DNA of 7,782 bases from Prevotella sp. (lineage in GTDB: Bacteria > Bacteroidota > Bacteroidia > Bacteroidales > Bacteroidaceae). Below are positions 1-6,689 of the stretch, one piece after another. Under the pieces are notes generated by a model, which searched no databases, was not told the DNA's origin, and saw only the letters and a list, made by a program, of their open reading frames with translations. The stretch lies in contig JAJPZD010000281.1 in the NCBI GenBank assembly GCA_021204605.1, positions 1-7,782 of the forward strand, in the 5' to 3' direction. A program made the position numbers and the translations under genes. Within the stretch, counting starts at the first letter, position 1, and each line of letters starts with the position of its first letter.

Positions 1-839
1 CATCCCGCTCGGAGAATGGCATTGTCAGTCATGGTCTTGGCGACTGGTACGACTATGGTCCATGGCGTGCCGGCTTCTCACGAAACACCCCTATCCCACT
101 CGTGGCGACAGCACATTACATATTCGACTTGCAACTGCTGAGCAAGGCTGCCGGTATGCTTGGCAACAGTGCGGATGCCGACAAATATTCCGCCTTGCTC
201 AACGATGTTACTAACAGTTTCAACAATGAGTTTTACAAGCCTGATTCCTGCAAATACGGCACCGGCAGTCAGGCTTCCAATGCCCTGCCCCTGTTTTTAG
301 GACTTACTGGCGATAACAAGCAAGCTGTTCTGAAAAGTCTTATCACAGACATCCACGAGCATGGCAACCGCCTTACCACCGGTGATGTGGGCAACCGCTA
401 TCTGTTCCAGACATTGGCGCAGAATGGTTATAACGAACTGCTTTACACGATGTTCAACCACGATGAGACTCCCGGTTACGGTTTCCAGATAAAAATGGGT
501 GCTACAACGCTTACAGAGCAGTGGGATCCCCGTCAGGGCACGTCCCTCAACCATTTTATGATGGGACAATTAGACGAGTGGCTTTTCAAGACACTTGGCG
601 GCATACAAAACCAACCAGGCGCTGTCGGCCTCAAACACTTGCTAATCTGTCCCACCCTCGTCGGTGACCTCGAATACGTGAAAGCCACAACCGAATCCCT
701 TTATGGCAAAATCTCTGTTGACTGCACCAGAACATCTCTCACAGTAGAGATCCCAATTGGCAGTGATGCTATCGTAATCCTCCCTGACGGAACTGAAAAA
801 CATGTGGCAAGCGGCAAATACACATTCTCTTTGCGGTAA
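1..839 (+). CDS. alpha-L-rhamnosidase, GH78 type (C-terminal part, 5' cut by window edge)
   Basis: This is the last 278 residues of a glycoside hydrolase that releases terminal alpha-L-rhamnose from plant glycans such as pectin side chains. The first complete codon is at base 3 and the frame is open to the left edge, so a GTG at 102 is only an internal codon. Visible in order: a GLGDWYDYGP motif (fragment residues 11-20) of the (alpha/alpha)6 catalytic barrel; GATTLTEQWDP, where Glu172 sits in the position of the family's proposed catalytic base (usually GATT-x-x-E-x-W-D); then LNHFMMGQLDEWLFK-x-LGGI, a typical GH78 ending of the barrel; and a C-terminal beta domain of about 75 residues ending in a TAA stop. 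The general-acid region expected upstream lies outside the window. GH78 proteins are usually 700-1100 residues, so most of the gene is missing. Family assignment is by motif recognition; substrate linkage cannot be read from it. Confidence 0.88.
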   Translation, partial: SRSENGIVSHGLGDWYDYGPWRAGFSRNTPIPLVATAHYIFDLQLLSKAAGMLGNSADADKYSALLNDVTNSFNNEFYKPDSCKYGTGSQASNALPLFLGLTGDNKQAVLKSLITDIHEHGNRLTTGDVGNRYLFQTLAQNGYNELLYTMFNHDETPGYGFQIKMGATTLTEQWDPRQGTSLNHFMMGQLDEWLFKTLGGIQNQPGAVGLKHLLICPTLVGDLEYVKATTESLYGKISVDCTRTSLTVEIPIGSDAIVILPDGTEKHVASGKYTFSLR

Positions 840-887
840 AATGTAAGAATTATAACAAGCTGAAAGATGTCTTGCCTCATACAATTA

Positions 888-918
888 TTTCAATATTCGA
901 AATTAAATATTAATTTCG
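888..918 (+). promoter_or_regulatory. candidate promoter of the restriction-modification module
   Basis: TTTC at 888-891 is followed after 19 bp by TAATTTCG at 911-918. Each differs by one base from the Bacteroidetes consensus (TTTG, then TAnnTTTG). It would start transcription near 924-926, giving a leader of under 20 nt before the methyltransferase ATG at 943. The match is imperfect and the region is A/T-rich, so this is tentative. Confidence 0.3.
898..918. promoter_or_regulatory. 21-bp perfect inverted repeat, candidate operator
   Basis: Two 9-bp arms, CGAAATTAA (898-906) and TTAATTTCG (910-918), are exact reverse complements around the 3-bp spacer ATA. The right arm covers the proposed -7 element of the methyltransferase promoter. 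A dyad of this size on a promoter suits a dimeric repressor. In restriction-modification systems without a C-protein gene the methyltransferase itself sometimes represses its own promoter; whether that applies here is inference. A transcript hairpin is unlikely because the repeat ends upstream of the predicted start point. Confidence 0.4.
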
Positions 919-942
919 CACACAATAGGAATAAAAAACGAA

Positions 943-2436
943 ATGGAAAATAGCAACCGTCTGATAAAGCACAGTGGACAGGTGTTTACTCCGTCTTTTT
1001 TGGTGAGAAACATATTGAATCTTTCATCATATAATGATGAGAGGATATTGAGAAAGCACGTGATAGACAACAGTTGCGGTGATGGTGCTTTCTTGTGCGA
1101 GATTGCGGATAGATATTGCAAGAATTTTATAGCGGAAAAACACGATATTGGAGGTCTAAGAGGGGAACTGGAACAATATATTCACGGCATAGAACTTGAC
1201 AAAGAGGCATATACCAACTGTCTTTACAACTTGGATTGTGTCGCAAAAGAATATGGAATGAGCAACGTCAATTGGGATGTGCTTAACGGGAATGCACTGA
1301 AAGTATCAGAATACGACAAGAAGATGGACTATGTTGTGGGCAATCCCCCATACGTGAGAGTTCACAATTTGGAAGATGATTATGATGACGTAAAGAGATA
1401 CCGGTTCGCACAGGACGGCATGACAGACTTGTACCTTGTATTTTTTGAATTAGGACTTAGGATGCTCAAGCAGGATGGGAAGTTGTGCTATATCACTCCA
1501 AGTTCGTGGCTGTCGAGCGTTGCCGCAACGAATATGCGGAAATACATAAAGCTGGAGAGGACACTTTCTGCGTTGGTTGACTTAGGACATTTTCAGGCGT
1601 TTGAGAAAGCAACCACCTACACCATGATATCCTTGTTCGAGAAAGGGCACAAAAACGATAAAATCGCTTATTACACATATTCCGAAAGAGAGCAAAAGGA
1701 GGAATATGTGTGCATGATACCATACGATGATATTTTAATAGGAAATTATTTCTATATCGGACCGTTGAAAGAATTGTCAAAGCTCCGTGATATAAAATTG
1801 AACAGGGCAATCAGTTTATGTACTGTTAAGAACGGCTTTGCCACACTTGCCGACAAGGTTTTCATTTTGGGAGTGCAGTTTGATGAACTCACGATACAAG
1901 TATTAAAAGCCTCAACAGGGAAATGGCATAAAGCATTCTTCCCATACGACAAGAACGGCAAACCATTATCGCGAGAGGAGATTTTCTCATATCCTGTTGT
2001 CGCAGAATACCTGAATGTCAACAAGGAAGCATTGTTGAAGGGCAGGGACGAAAAGACACATCCCTTTTGGTATCTATATGGGCGGTCGCAAGCCTTGCAT
2101 GATGTTTTCGAGGAGAAATATGCGATCAACACGGTTATAAAAGACGTAAAATCCATTAAGTTGGAGCGAGTACCATACGGTTCAGGGTTGTACAGTGGCC
2201 TGTACATTCTGACAAAAGAGCCGTTTGACGTTATCGAAAGTATCATAAAGACAGATGATTTCATCAACTATCTCAAGATGTTGAAGAAATACAAGAGCGG
2301 AGGTTACTATACCTACAACACTCTCGACTTGGAGCAATATATCAATGCCAAATTAACCAAAAAAGCAATAACAGATAATAATATCAGGGAAAATGACGAA
2401 TATAGAATTTCTGAGGGCCATCTCCCACTCTTTTAG
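943..2436 (+). CDS. type II N6-adenine DNA methyltransferase (gamma class, TaqI/Eco57I-like)
   Basis: The 497-residue enzyme transfers a methyl group from S-adenosylmethionine to adenine in a DNA recognition site, protecting host DNA from the endonuclease encoded next to it. Motifs appear in the gamma-class order: motif X region GQVFTP (residues 12-17); motif I IDNSCGDGAFL (41-51), the SAM-binding loop; IELD (83-86), matching motif II; and the catalytic motif IV NPPY (134-137), diagnostic of N6-adenine or N4-cytosine methylation. A C-terminal target-recognition half begins around KNGFATLADKVFI (residue 296), as in the TaqI-like specificity domain. The protein ends in LPLF, common in this family. 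Length is usual for a stand-alone type II enzyme. The ATG follows a weak AGGA at 927-930. The 3' end overlaps the next gene by 44 bp. Recognition sequence unknown. Confidence 0.9.
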   Translation: MENSNRLIKHSGQVFTPSFLVRNILNLSSYNDERILRKHVIDNSCGDGAFLCEIADRYCKNFIAEKHDIGGLRGELEQYIHGIELDKEAYTNCLYNLDCVAKEYGMSNVNWDVLNGNALKVSEYDKKMDYVVGNPPYVRVHNLEDDYDDVKRYRFAQDGMTDLYLVFFELGLRMLKQDGKLCYITPSSWLSSVAATNMRKYIKLERTLSALVDLGHFQAFEKATTYTMISLFEKGHKNDKIAYYTYSEREQKEEYVCMIPYDDILIGNYFYIGPLKELSKLRDIKLNRAISLCTVKNGFATLADKVFILGVQFDELTIQVLKASTGKWHKAFFPYDKNGKPLSREEIFSYPVVAEYLNVNKEALLKGRDEKTHPFWYLYGRSQALHDVFEEKYAINTVIKDVKSIKLERVPYGSGLYSGLYILTKEPFDVIESIIKTDDFINYLKMLKKYKSGGYYTYNTLDLEQYINAKLTKKAITDNNIRENDEYRISEGHLPLF

Positions 2437-3097
2437 GGCTTTTATTTCTTCCGGTACATCAAGGAGTACCCAGAAACTAAAGCCTTTACATGGAGCAATA
2501 GCAAAAGACATTGCGAAAAGATTAGGGAATAAATATACAGTCTATTCACAAGGATATGAAGATGATAAAGAAGCGATTATACCTGGTCGTTATTTTGATA
2601 AGATGGTTGACATATCAGTCTGTCATGACAATAAAATGGTATGTGGAATAGCTGTGAAGTTCGTAATGCAAAATTACTCTCAAAACTCAAACAACTATTT
2701 TGAGAATATGTTGGGAGAGACAGCAAACATACGATGCGGAAGTTGTCCGTATTTCCAGATTTTTATAATCTTGGATGAACTTCCGTATTATAATAGGGCA
2801 AAGCAGATATTGAAGTGGGAAAGTTTTACCGAACATAATGCAGGTAAATATGTTACGTTATCGAAAGACGATAACACGAAATTCATGCACACACCCAATA
2901 AGACATTGATATACGTAGTGCATGTGCCAAAGAATGGCGAAGCAAAAAATTTGAATGAATATCGTAGATTTTACGCTGGTAAATATGTTATAGCGAGTGT
3001 GTCAAAAATAAATCTGCCGGAATTTGATAATGCCGTTATCCTGAATGATTACGAGAAATTTATGGATAAGGTGTATCATACGATATTGTCGTTATAG
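2393..3097 (+). CDS. probable type II restriction endonuclease, PD-(D/E)xK-like
   Basis: This 234-residue protein is most likely the cognate nuclease of the preceding methyltransferase: it starts inside that gene in another frame, the classic layout of a type II system, and its length is typical. The ATG at 2393 has an AGGGA site 2 bp upstream; an in-frame TAA at 2369 excludes a longer form. The candidate catalytic core is GRYFDKMVDISV (65-76) followed by GIAVKF (85-90), the D...(D/E)xK pattern of this fold, then a conserved-looking stretch ending NNYFENMLGETANIR (100-114). The acidic residue before Lys89 is replaced by Ala87. Glu104, 15 residues after the lysine, may take its place, as in the Cfr10I/NgoMIV group. 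I could not assign a named family. The methyltransferase link is strong evidence; nuclease activity itself is inferred. Confidence 0.75.
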   Translation: MTNIEFLRAISHSFRAFISSGTSRSTQKLKPLHGAIAKDIAKRLGNKYTVYSQGYEDDKEAIIPGRYFDKMVDISVCHDNKMVCGIAVKFVMQNYSQNSNNYFENMLGETANIRCGSCPYFQIFIILDELPYYNRAKQILKWESFTEHNAGKYVTLSKDDNTKFMHTPNKTLIYVVHVPKNGEAKNLNEYRRFYAGKYVIASVSKINLPEFDNAVILNDYEKFMDKVYHTILSL

Positions 3098-3228
3098 AAA
3101 TTGATACTTGTTCGGTTGATTTTTTTATTTGAATATAAGTTACTCAAGTTTCGCAAGTTGTTAACAAGCGCGTTTTCTTGTTTTCGCCAATGCGTCTGCC
3201 AAGAATTCAAAACCAGAAATCGCCATTT

Positions 3229-3250
3229 AAAATATTCCAGAATATTTTTT
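3229..3250 (+). terminator. possible weak terminator of the restriction-modification module
   Basis: AAAATATTC (3229-3237) and GAATATTTT (3240-3248) are exact reverse complements around CA, and the right arm runs into TT, giving a T-rich tail. The stem is almost all A/T pairs and lies 130 bp past the endonuclease stop, so termination is only a guess. It is nevertheless the best hairpin-plus-T-run directly downstream of that gene. Confidence 0.25.
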
Positions 3251-3292
3251 AATTCATATTATTGATACAAAACCCATCAGGAATGATTGCAT

Positions 3293-3414
3293 CCATTGTA
3301 GGGACAGAATTTATTATGTCCGATTGTCCTGAAAGGACAAATCAAAAATAATAATTCATAAAACATACGCCCCGTTGGGGCGTGCGGACATAATAAATTC
3401 TGTCCCTACATTGG
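3293..3414. repeat. 26-bp perfect inverted repeat enclosing two hairpins (MITE- or REP-like element)
   Basis: Bases 3297-3322 and 3385-3410 are perfect 26-bp inverted copies (outer ends TGTAGGGACAG and CTGTCCCTACA). After one mismatch three more pairs (CCA/TGG) extend the arms to 3293 and 3414. Between them lie two smaller perfect hairpins: TTGTCC/GGACAA (3324-3329 with 3335-3340, loop TGAAA) and ACGCCCC/GGGGCGT (3367-3373 with 3377-3383, loop GTT). The whole could fold into a branched structure. There is no open reading frame in it. It looks like a non-autonomous mobile or REP-type intergenic repeat; no clear target-site duplication was found. Confidence 0.7.
3338..3372. repeat. direct repeat copy 1 (35 bp, inside the inverted-repeat element)
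   Basis: This stretch matches bases 3442-3476 at 31 of 35 positions, including the identical blocks ATAATTCATA and AACATACGCCC. It joins the GGACAA hairpin to the start of the ACGCCCC hairpin. Read on the minus strand it is a GC-rich palindrome followed by a conserved A/T-rich tail. Confidence 0.7.
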
Positions 3415-3441
3415 GAGAATGTGGATGAAAATCACCAATGG

Positions 3442-3489
3442 CAAATCACGAACAATAATTCATAGAACATACGCCCTATATTGTGGCGT
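3442..3489. repeat. direct repeat copy 2 with a decayed hairpin
   Basis: Bases 3442-3476 repeat 3338-3372 with four mismatches, offset by 104 bp. The adjoining palindrome is degraded: ACGCC (3471-3475) and GGCGT (3485-3489) still pair, but the loop has grown to 9 nt from the 3-nt loop of copy 1. Both the tail and the hairpin are shared, so this is a second, older or diverged unit of the same element and not chance A/T-rich similarity. Confidence 0.6.
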
Positions 3490-3600
3490 TGGTCTCAGTT
3501 TGGCCTCAGCAAGCTGGGACGCTACAATCTTATTTTGCGAAGCATTGCATTTGTTAACATCGTGTAATAAAAAAAAAAAAAATGAATATTTTTGTTAAAA

Positions 3601-3632
3601 TTTGGCGGTATTTTCTTATTCAATTACTTTTG
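3601..3632 (+). promoter_or_regulatory. Bacteroidetes-type promoter of the secreted-protein gene
   Basis: TTTG (3601-3604) and TACTTTTG (3625-3632) are separated by 20 bp and match the Bacteroidetes -33 (TTTG) and -7 (TAnnTTTG) elements exactly. Transcription should begin about 6-8 bases after 3632, leaving a leader of about 150 nt before the ATG at 3793. A run of 14 A just upstream (3569-3582) could act as an UP-like element. Confidence 0.65.
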
Positions 3633-3792
3633 ACCAAAATTTTAGGCAGCGAACATTTTTAAGCCATTCCCACTCAATTGCGGGAAACTGAAAAACGCAA
3701 AAACGGCCGAAAAACAGGGAAATAATCCCGTAATTCAATAACAAACCGATAATGAGATTAATAAACATATTACTAACTTAAAAAATTTTTCT

Positions 3793-6564
3793 ATGAAAAA
3801 AATTTGTTTACTGAAATGGGGCTTCCTATGCCTCTTTTGTATGCTGACCTCTTTCGGGTGGGCACAAGCAACAACCACAATCACGTGGGCTTTGAATGAT
3901 TGTACTGGTAGTACGTATAACCCATCTGCTACGGTATCTACGAGCGGTATTTCAAATTGCACCATTGACTTAGGAAGTTCTCTTTCTTGGTCTGGTTCAA
4001 AGAGCTGGACTCTTGATGATTGGGGCGGAAAGGCTTTTGCAGAAGTTAAAGCAAGCGGCGATAAAATTTCTTCTGTCAGTGATGATACTGCCATAGATTT
4101 TAAAATCGAACTTAGTTCTGGCTACACTTTTAAACCTACAAATGTTTCATTATGTGCAGAACGTGACGGAACAGATGGTGGTTATTTCAGCATCTATTGG
4201 ATACCTGATTATTCATCAGTCGATACTACTAACGTAGTTGCTAAATCTTTACGTGGAAACAGGGTGTCAAGTACTAGCACTAATGATGAAACAGGAGAAA
4301 CTGAAATTACAACGCAACGTGATACTAAATATGCAGAGTACAGCTATGATATTACTGCAGATGCTTCATCTACTACTTGCGGAATACGTATAAATATTGT
4401 TAACCTTGATAGCGGGAAGAGTGCTGGTTTTGCAGACTTAGTGATTTCAGGAACAGTTACTGACAGTAATGGTGATCTTGTTGGTGACGTGATTTACTCT
4501 TCCGCTAAATGGGATTGGGAAAATGATCTGCCTGAAGGTATCCAAGAGACCACGAAGTTCCAGGGGGGCTCTGACACTAACACCTTAGCATCTACTGTTG
4601 ATGGTATCACGATGTATGTTGATGCAACGAGTGGTAAGTTAGACAGCTACGATAGGGTTAATCCTGGTAATGACAGTGATGGTAAAGCAAAAACTCCAGC
4701 TTACGACTGCCAGATGAATGCAAATACAATTCTTCGTATTCCAGTAGTATCAGCAGGTGATGAAGTAACTGTTGTAGTTGATAATTCTAGTACTAGCAAT
4801 GGTGTTACTACTGATTATTTTAACTATACTATCGGAGGTGTTGCCGCTTCATCCACTACTCAGACCTACACCGCCACTGACATTGATGCAAACAGATACG
4901 GATATGTTGAGATAGTGGCAACAGGCGGTTGTTATCTGAAATCTATCTCGGTAGCATACGTAACTGCAATGACAGCCGATGATATTGAGGATAATATCAG
5001 CTCTGACCTCAGCGAACAGAAAAATGAAGATTATGGTTATTTCGACATAACAATCAGCGACCCTGTAGAAGGTGATGTAGATGATGAAACAACAGCAGTT
5101 GAATCATTGTCAACAATAACTATCACGGCAGATGAGGCTATCACTCTTGTTGGTGACGTTTCTTCTATCGTCGTTACAGATCGTTTTGGTTCTGAAGTTG
5201 CAACAGGTAGTAGTTATGAAGATGCTTCTGAGGGTAATGGATATGTGATAACACTTAGTGATGAAATTACAACAGGTGGAACATATTATATCACAATTCC
5301 TGCAGCCACATTTACTAATGCCAGTGGATATGAAAACAGCGAGATCTCAGGCTACAATGTATTGGTTGAACCTTCTAGTGCAGGGAATACCGATGAATAC
5401 ACATGGGTATTCAATCCTGAAGATGGCTCTACAATTATTGGCAGCCTGGATAAAATAACGGTAACATTTGATTATGATGAGGATGCAATGGGTAGTCATT
5501 ACTTATTTGGCCCAAGTTATGATAGTGATGATGTAACAGTTTATGATGAGGATGGTAATGACATCTCAGAAAGCCTTAATATTGATATGGATTACAGTTG
5601 GGAGGACGATAATGTCGGCTATATAATTTTCAAAAATCCAATTACTAATCCAGGTACATACACAATCGAAATTGCTGAGAACGCTTTCTGGGTTGATGAT
5701 GATAATTATACGTCTGAGATAGAATTTAAAGGTACAACCCTTACATACACTATTGAAGCCGCTACGTTTACCTGTGAGCTTGTGTCAAACGCAATAGCTA
5801 CGGATGATGAGGAAGAAACTTATTACATTAAGCTGAAATTCGATTCTGCTGTCAAGATTGATAAAGAGAAAACTTCTATCAGTGTAGATGGAATAGTAGA
5901 GGGTGCCGATATCATATATGATGCCAGCAATTCAGATGGTGCAGACTACGCTACAGAATGGACTTTGACTTTTGATGGAAATAGTATAGCAGATTATAAA
6001 GGTCAGAATTTATCACTTACAGTTGCTGCTATGACTGAGGGTGAAGTAGAAGAAACATTCGACTTTACCGTTGCAACGGGTGATCCGGACGAATGGTCAT
6101 TCAATCCTGCTCAGTACACAACATTTGGCACAACTGATGGAAATGGCCTGGATAAGATCACTGTATCATGTGTTAATGGTATCACGATAAATGGTACTCC
6201 ATCAGAACCTGTCACAATCACTGGTGTCGATAATAATAATGATGAAATTACCTTAACGATGTATTCTATTTCTGTTACAGAGAGTGGTGACGGAACATCA
6301 TGTGTAATAGAGCCATCATCAGATTTGACTACTTGGGGCACATACACAGTAACAATACCTGAGGGCTACTTCTTGGTAGGAACTGACAAAACGCCAAATG
6401 AGGAGACCACTCTTACATACTATGTAGGTGAGACCACCGGTATCAATGGCATTACATTGCAGGCAGGCAGTGATGGCAAGATTTACAACCTGAACGGTCA
6501 GCGTGTAGCTACTCCGCACAATGGTGTATTCATCTTGAATGGAACTAAAGTTTTAGTTAAATAA
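3793..6564 (+). CDS. large secreted multidomain beta-rich protein with Ig-like repeats, function unknown
   Basis: The 923-residue product starts with a signal peptide (KK, hydrophobic core, cleavage after AQA at residue 26). No lipobox is seen, so it is exported rather than lipid-anchored. Residues 27-225 and about 230-390 look like two beta-sandwich modules; the second contains DYFNYTIGG and GYVEIVATGG-x-YLKSISV, a pattern I associate with accessory domains of Bacteroidetes pectinolytic enzymes. From about 412, Ig-like modules follow; three end alike (GTYYITIPAATF at 496, GTYTIEIAENAF at 621, GTYTVTIPEGYF at 849), and TWVFNPEDGS (about 536) parallels EWSFNPAQYT (about 767). The protein is rich in Asp, Glu, Ser and Thr. 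The last 41 residues end in IYNLNGQRV...GVFILNGTKVLVK, a short C-terminal motif resembling type IX sorting domains. No catalytic motif was recognised. A carbohydrate-binding or adhesive surface role is inference. Confidence 0.85.
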   Translation: MKKICLLKWGFLCLFCMLTSFGWAQATTTITWALNDCTGSTYNPSATVSTSGISNCTIDLGSSLSWSGSKSWTLDDWGGKAFAEVKASGDKISSVSDDTAIDFKIELSSGYTFKPTNVSLCAERDGTDGGYFSIYWIPDYSSVDTTNVVAKSLRGNRVSSTSTNDETGETEITTQRDTKYAEYSYDITADASSTTCGIRINIVNLDSGKSAGFADLVISGTVTDSNGDLVGDVIYSSAKWDWENDLPEGIQETTKFQGGSDTNTLASTVDGITMYVDATSGKLDSYDRVNPGNDSDGKAKTPAYDCQMNANTILRIPVVSAGDEVTVVVDNSSTSNGVTTDYFNYTIGGVAASSTTQTYTATDIDANRYGYVEIVATGGCYLKSISVAYVTAMTADDIEDNISSDLSEQKNEDYGYFDITISDPVEGDVDDETTAVESLSTITITADEAITLVGDVSSIVVTDRFGSEVATGSSYEDASEGNGYVITLSDEITTGGTYYITIPAATFTNASGYENSEISGYNVLVEPSSAGNTDEYTWVFNPEDGSTIIGSLDKITVTFDYDEDAMGSHYLFGPSYDSDDVTVYDEDGNDISESLNIDMDYSWEDDNVGYIIFKNPITNPGTYTIEIAENAFWVDDDNYTSEIEFKGTTLTYTIEAATFTCELVSNAIATDDEEETYYIKLKFDSAVKIDKEKTSISVDGIVEGADIIYDASNSDGADYATEWTLTFDGNSIADYKGQNLSLTVAAMTEGEVEETFDFTVATGDPDEWSFNPAQYTTFGTTDGNGLDKITVSCVNGITINGTPSEPVTITGVDNNNDEITLTMYSISVTESGDGTSCVIEPSSDLTTWGTYTVTIPEGYFLVGTDKTPNEETTLTYYVGETTGINGITLQAGSDGKIYNLNGQRVATPHNGVFILNGTKVLVK

Positions 6565-6603
6565 TATTTTGATTAAATAAACTTTTGTGTTAAATTGTTA
6601 TGG

Positions 6604-6633
6604 AGAGGGCGAAGTCGTGAGACTTCCCCCTCT
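6604..6633 (+). terminator. GC-rich hairpin after the secreted-protein gene, probable terminator
   Basis: AGAGGG-C-GAAGTC (6604-6616) pairs with GACTTC-C-CCCTCT (6621-6633) around the loop GTGA, giving 12 pairs with a single C-C mismatch. It begins 40 bases after the TAA stop. The downstream bases are T-rich but interrupted (TTGCTAATATTTGTTTTA), so it may terminate partially or protect the mRNA 3' end. Confidence 0.55.
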
Positions 6634-6689
6634 TGCTAATATTTGTTTTATAAACTTATAGTTTTTTTTGTAAAAAATAAAAACTTCAG

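Larger units (their letters stand above)
3098..3792. other. gene-free region with repeats and the leader of the next gene
   Basis: No convincing coding sequence is visible on either strand in these 695 bases. From left to right it holds an A/T-rich palindrome (3229-3248), a repeat cluster (about 3293-3489), a short GC-rich dyad CAGC-AA-GCTG (3507-3516), a run of 14 A (3569-3582), a Bacteroidetes-type promoter (3601-3632) and a leader of about 150 nt up to the ATG at 3793. The cluster separates the restriction-modification module from the secreted-protein gene. Confidence 0.7.

Noticed and set aside
102..839. Separate gene starting at the GTG at 102
   Set aside because: The frame is open to the left edge and encodes the conserved GLGDW barrel motif upstream of this GTG, so it is internal to the rhamnosidase.
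1752..2267. 171-codon open frame on the minus strand
   Set aside because: It is antisense to the recognition half of the methyltransferase and resembles no protein family.
943..3097. Toxin-antitoxin pair or other two-gene defence system instead of restriction-modification
   Set aside because: The first gene has motif I and NPPY of an adenine methyltransferase with a target-recognition half, and the second has a nuclease-like core; this fits type II restriction-modification without further assumptions.
3338..3489. Possible CRISPR array because of the direct repeat
   Set aside because: Only two imperfect copies, unequal flanks, and the repeat belongs to a hairpin element; no cas genes nearby.
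3569..3582. Run of 14 A as a retroposition tail
   Set aside because: It lies just upstream of a good promoter in an A/T-rich spacer and no duplicated flanks or coding remnant adjoin it.
3735..4094. 119-codon open frame on the minus strand across the start of the secreted-protein gene
   Set aside because: It opposes the signal peptide and first module of a convincing exported protein and has no recognisable motif.
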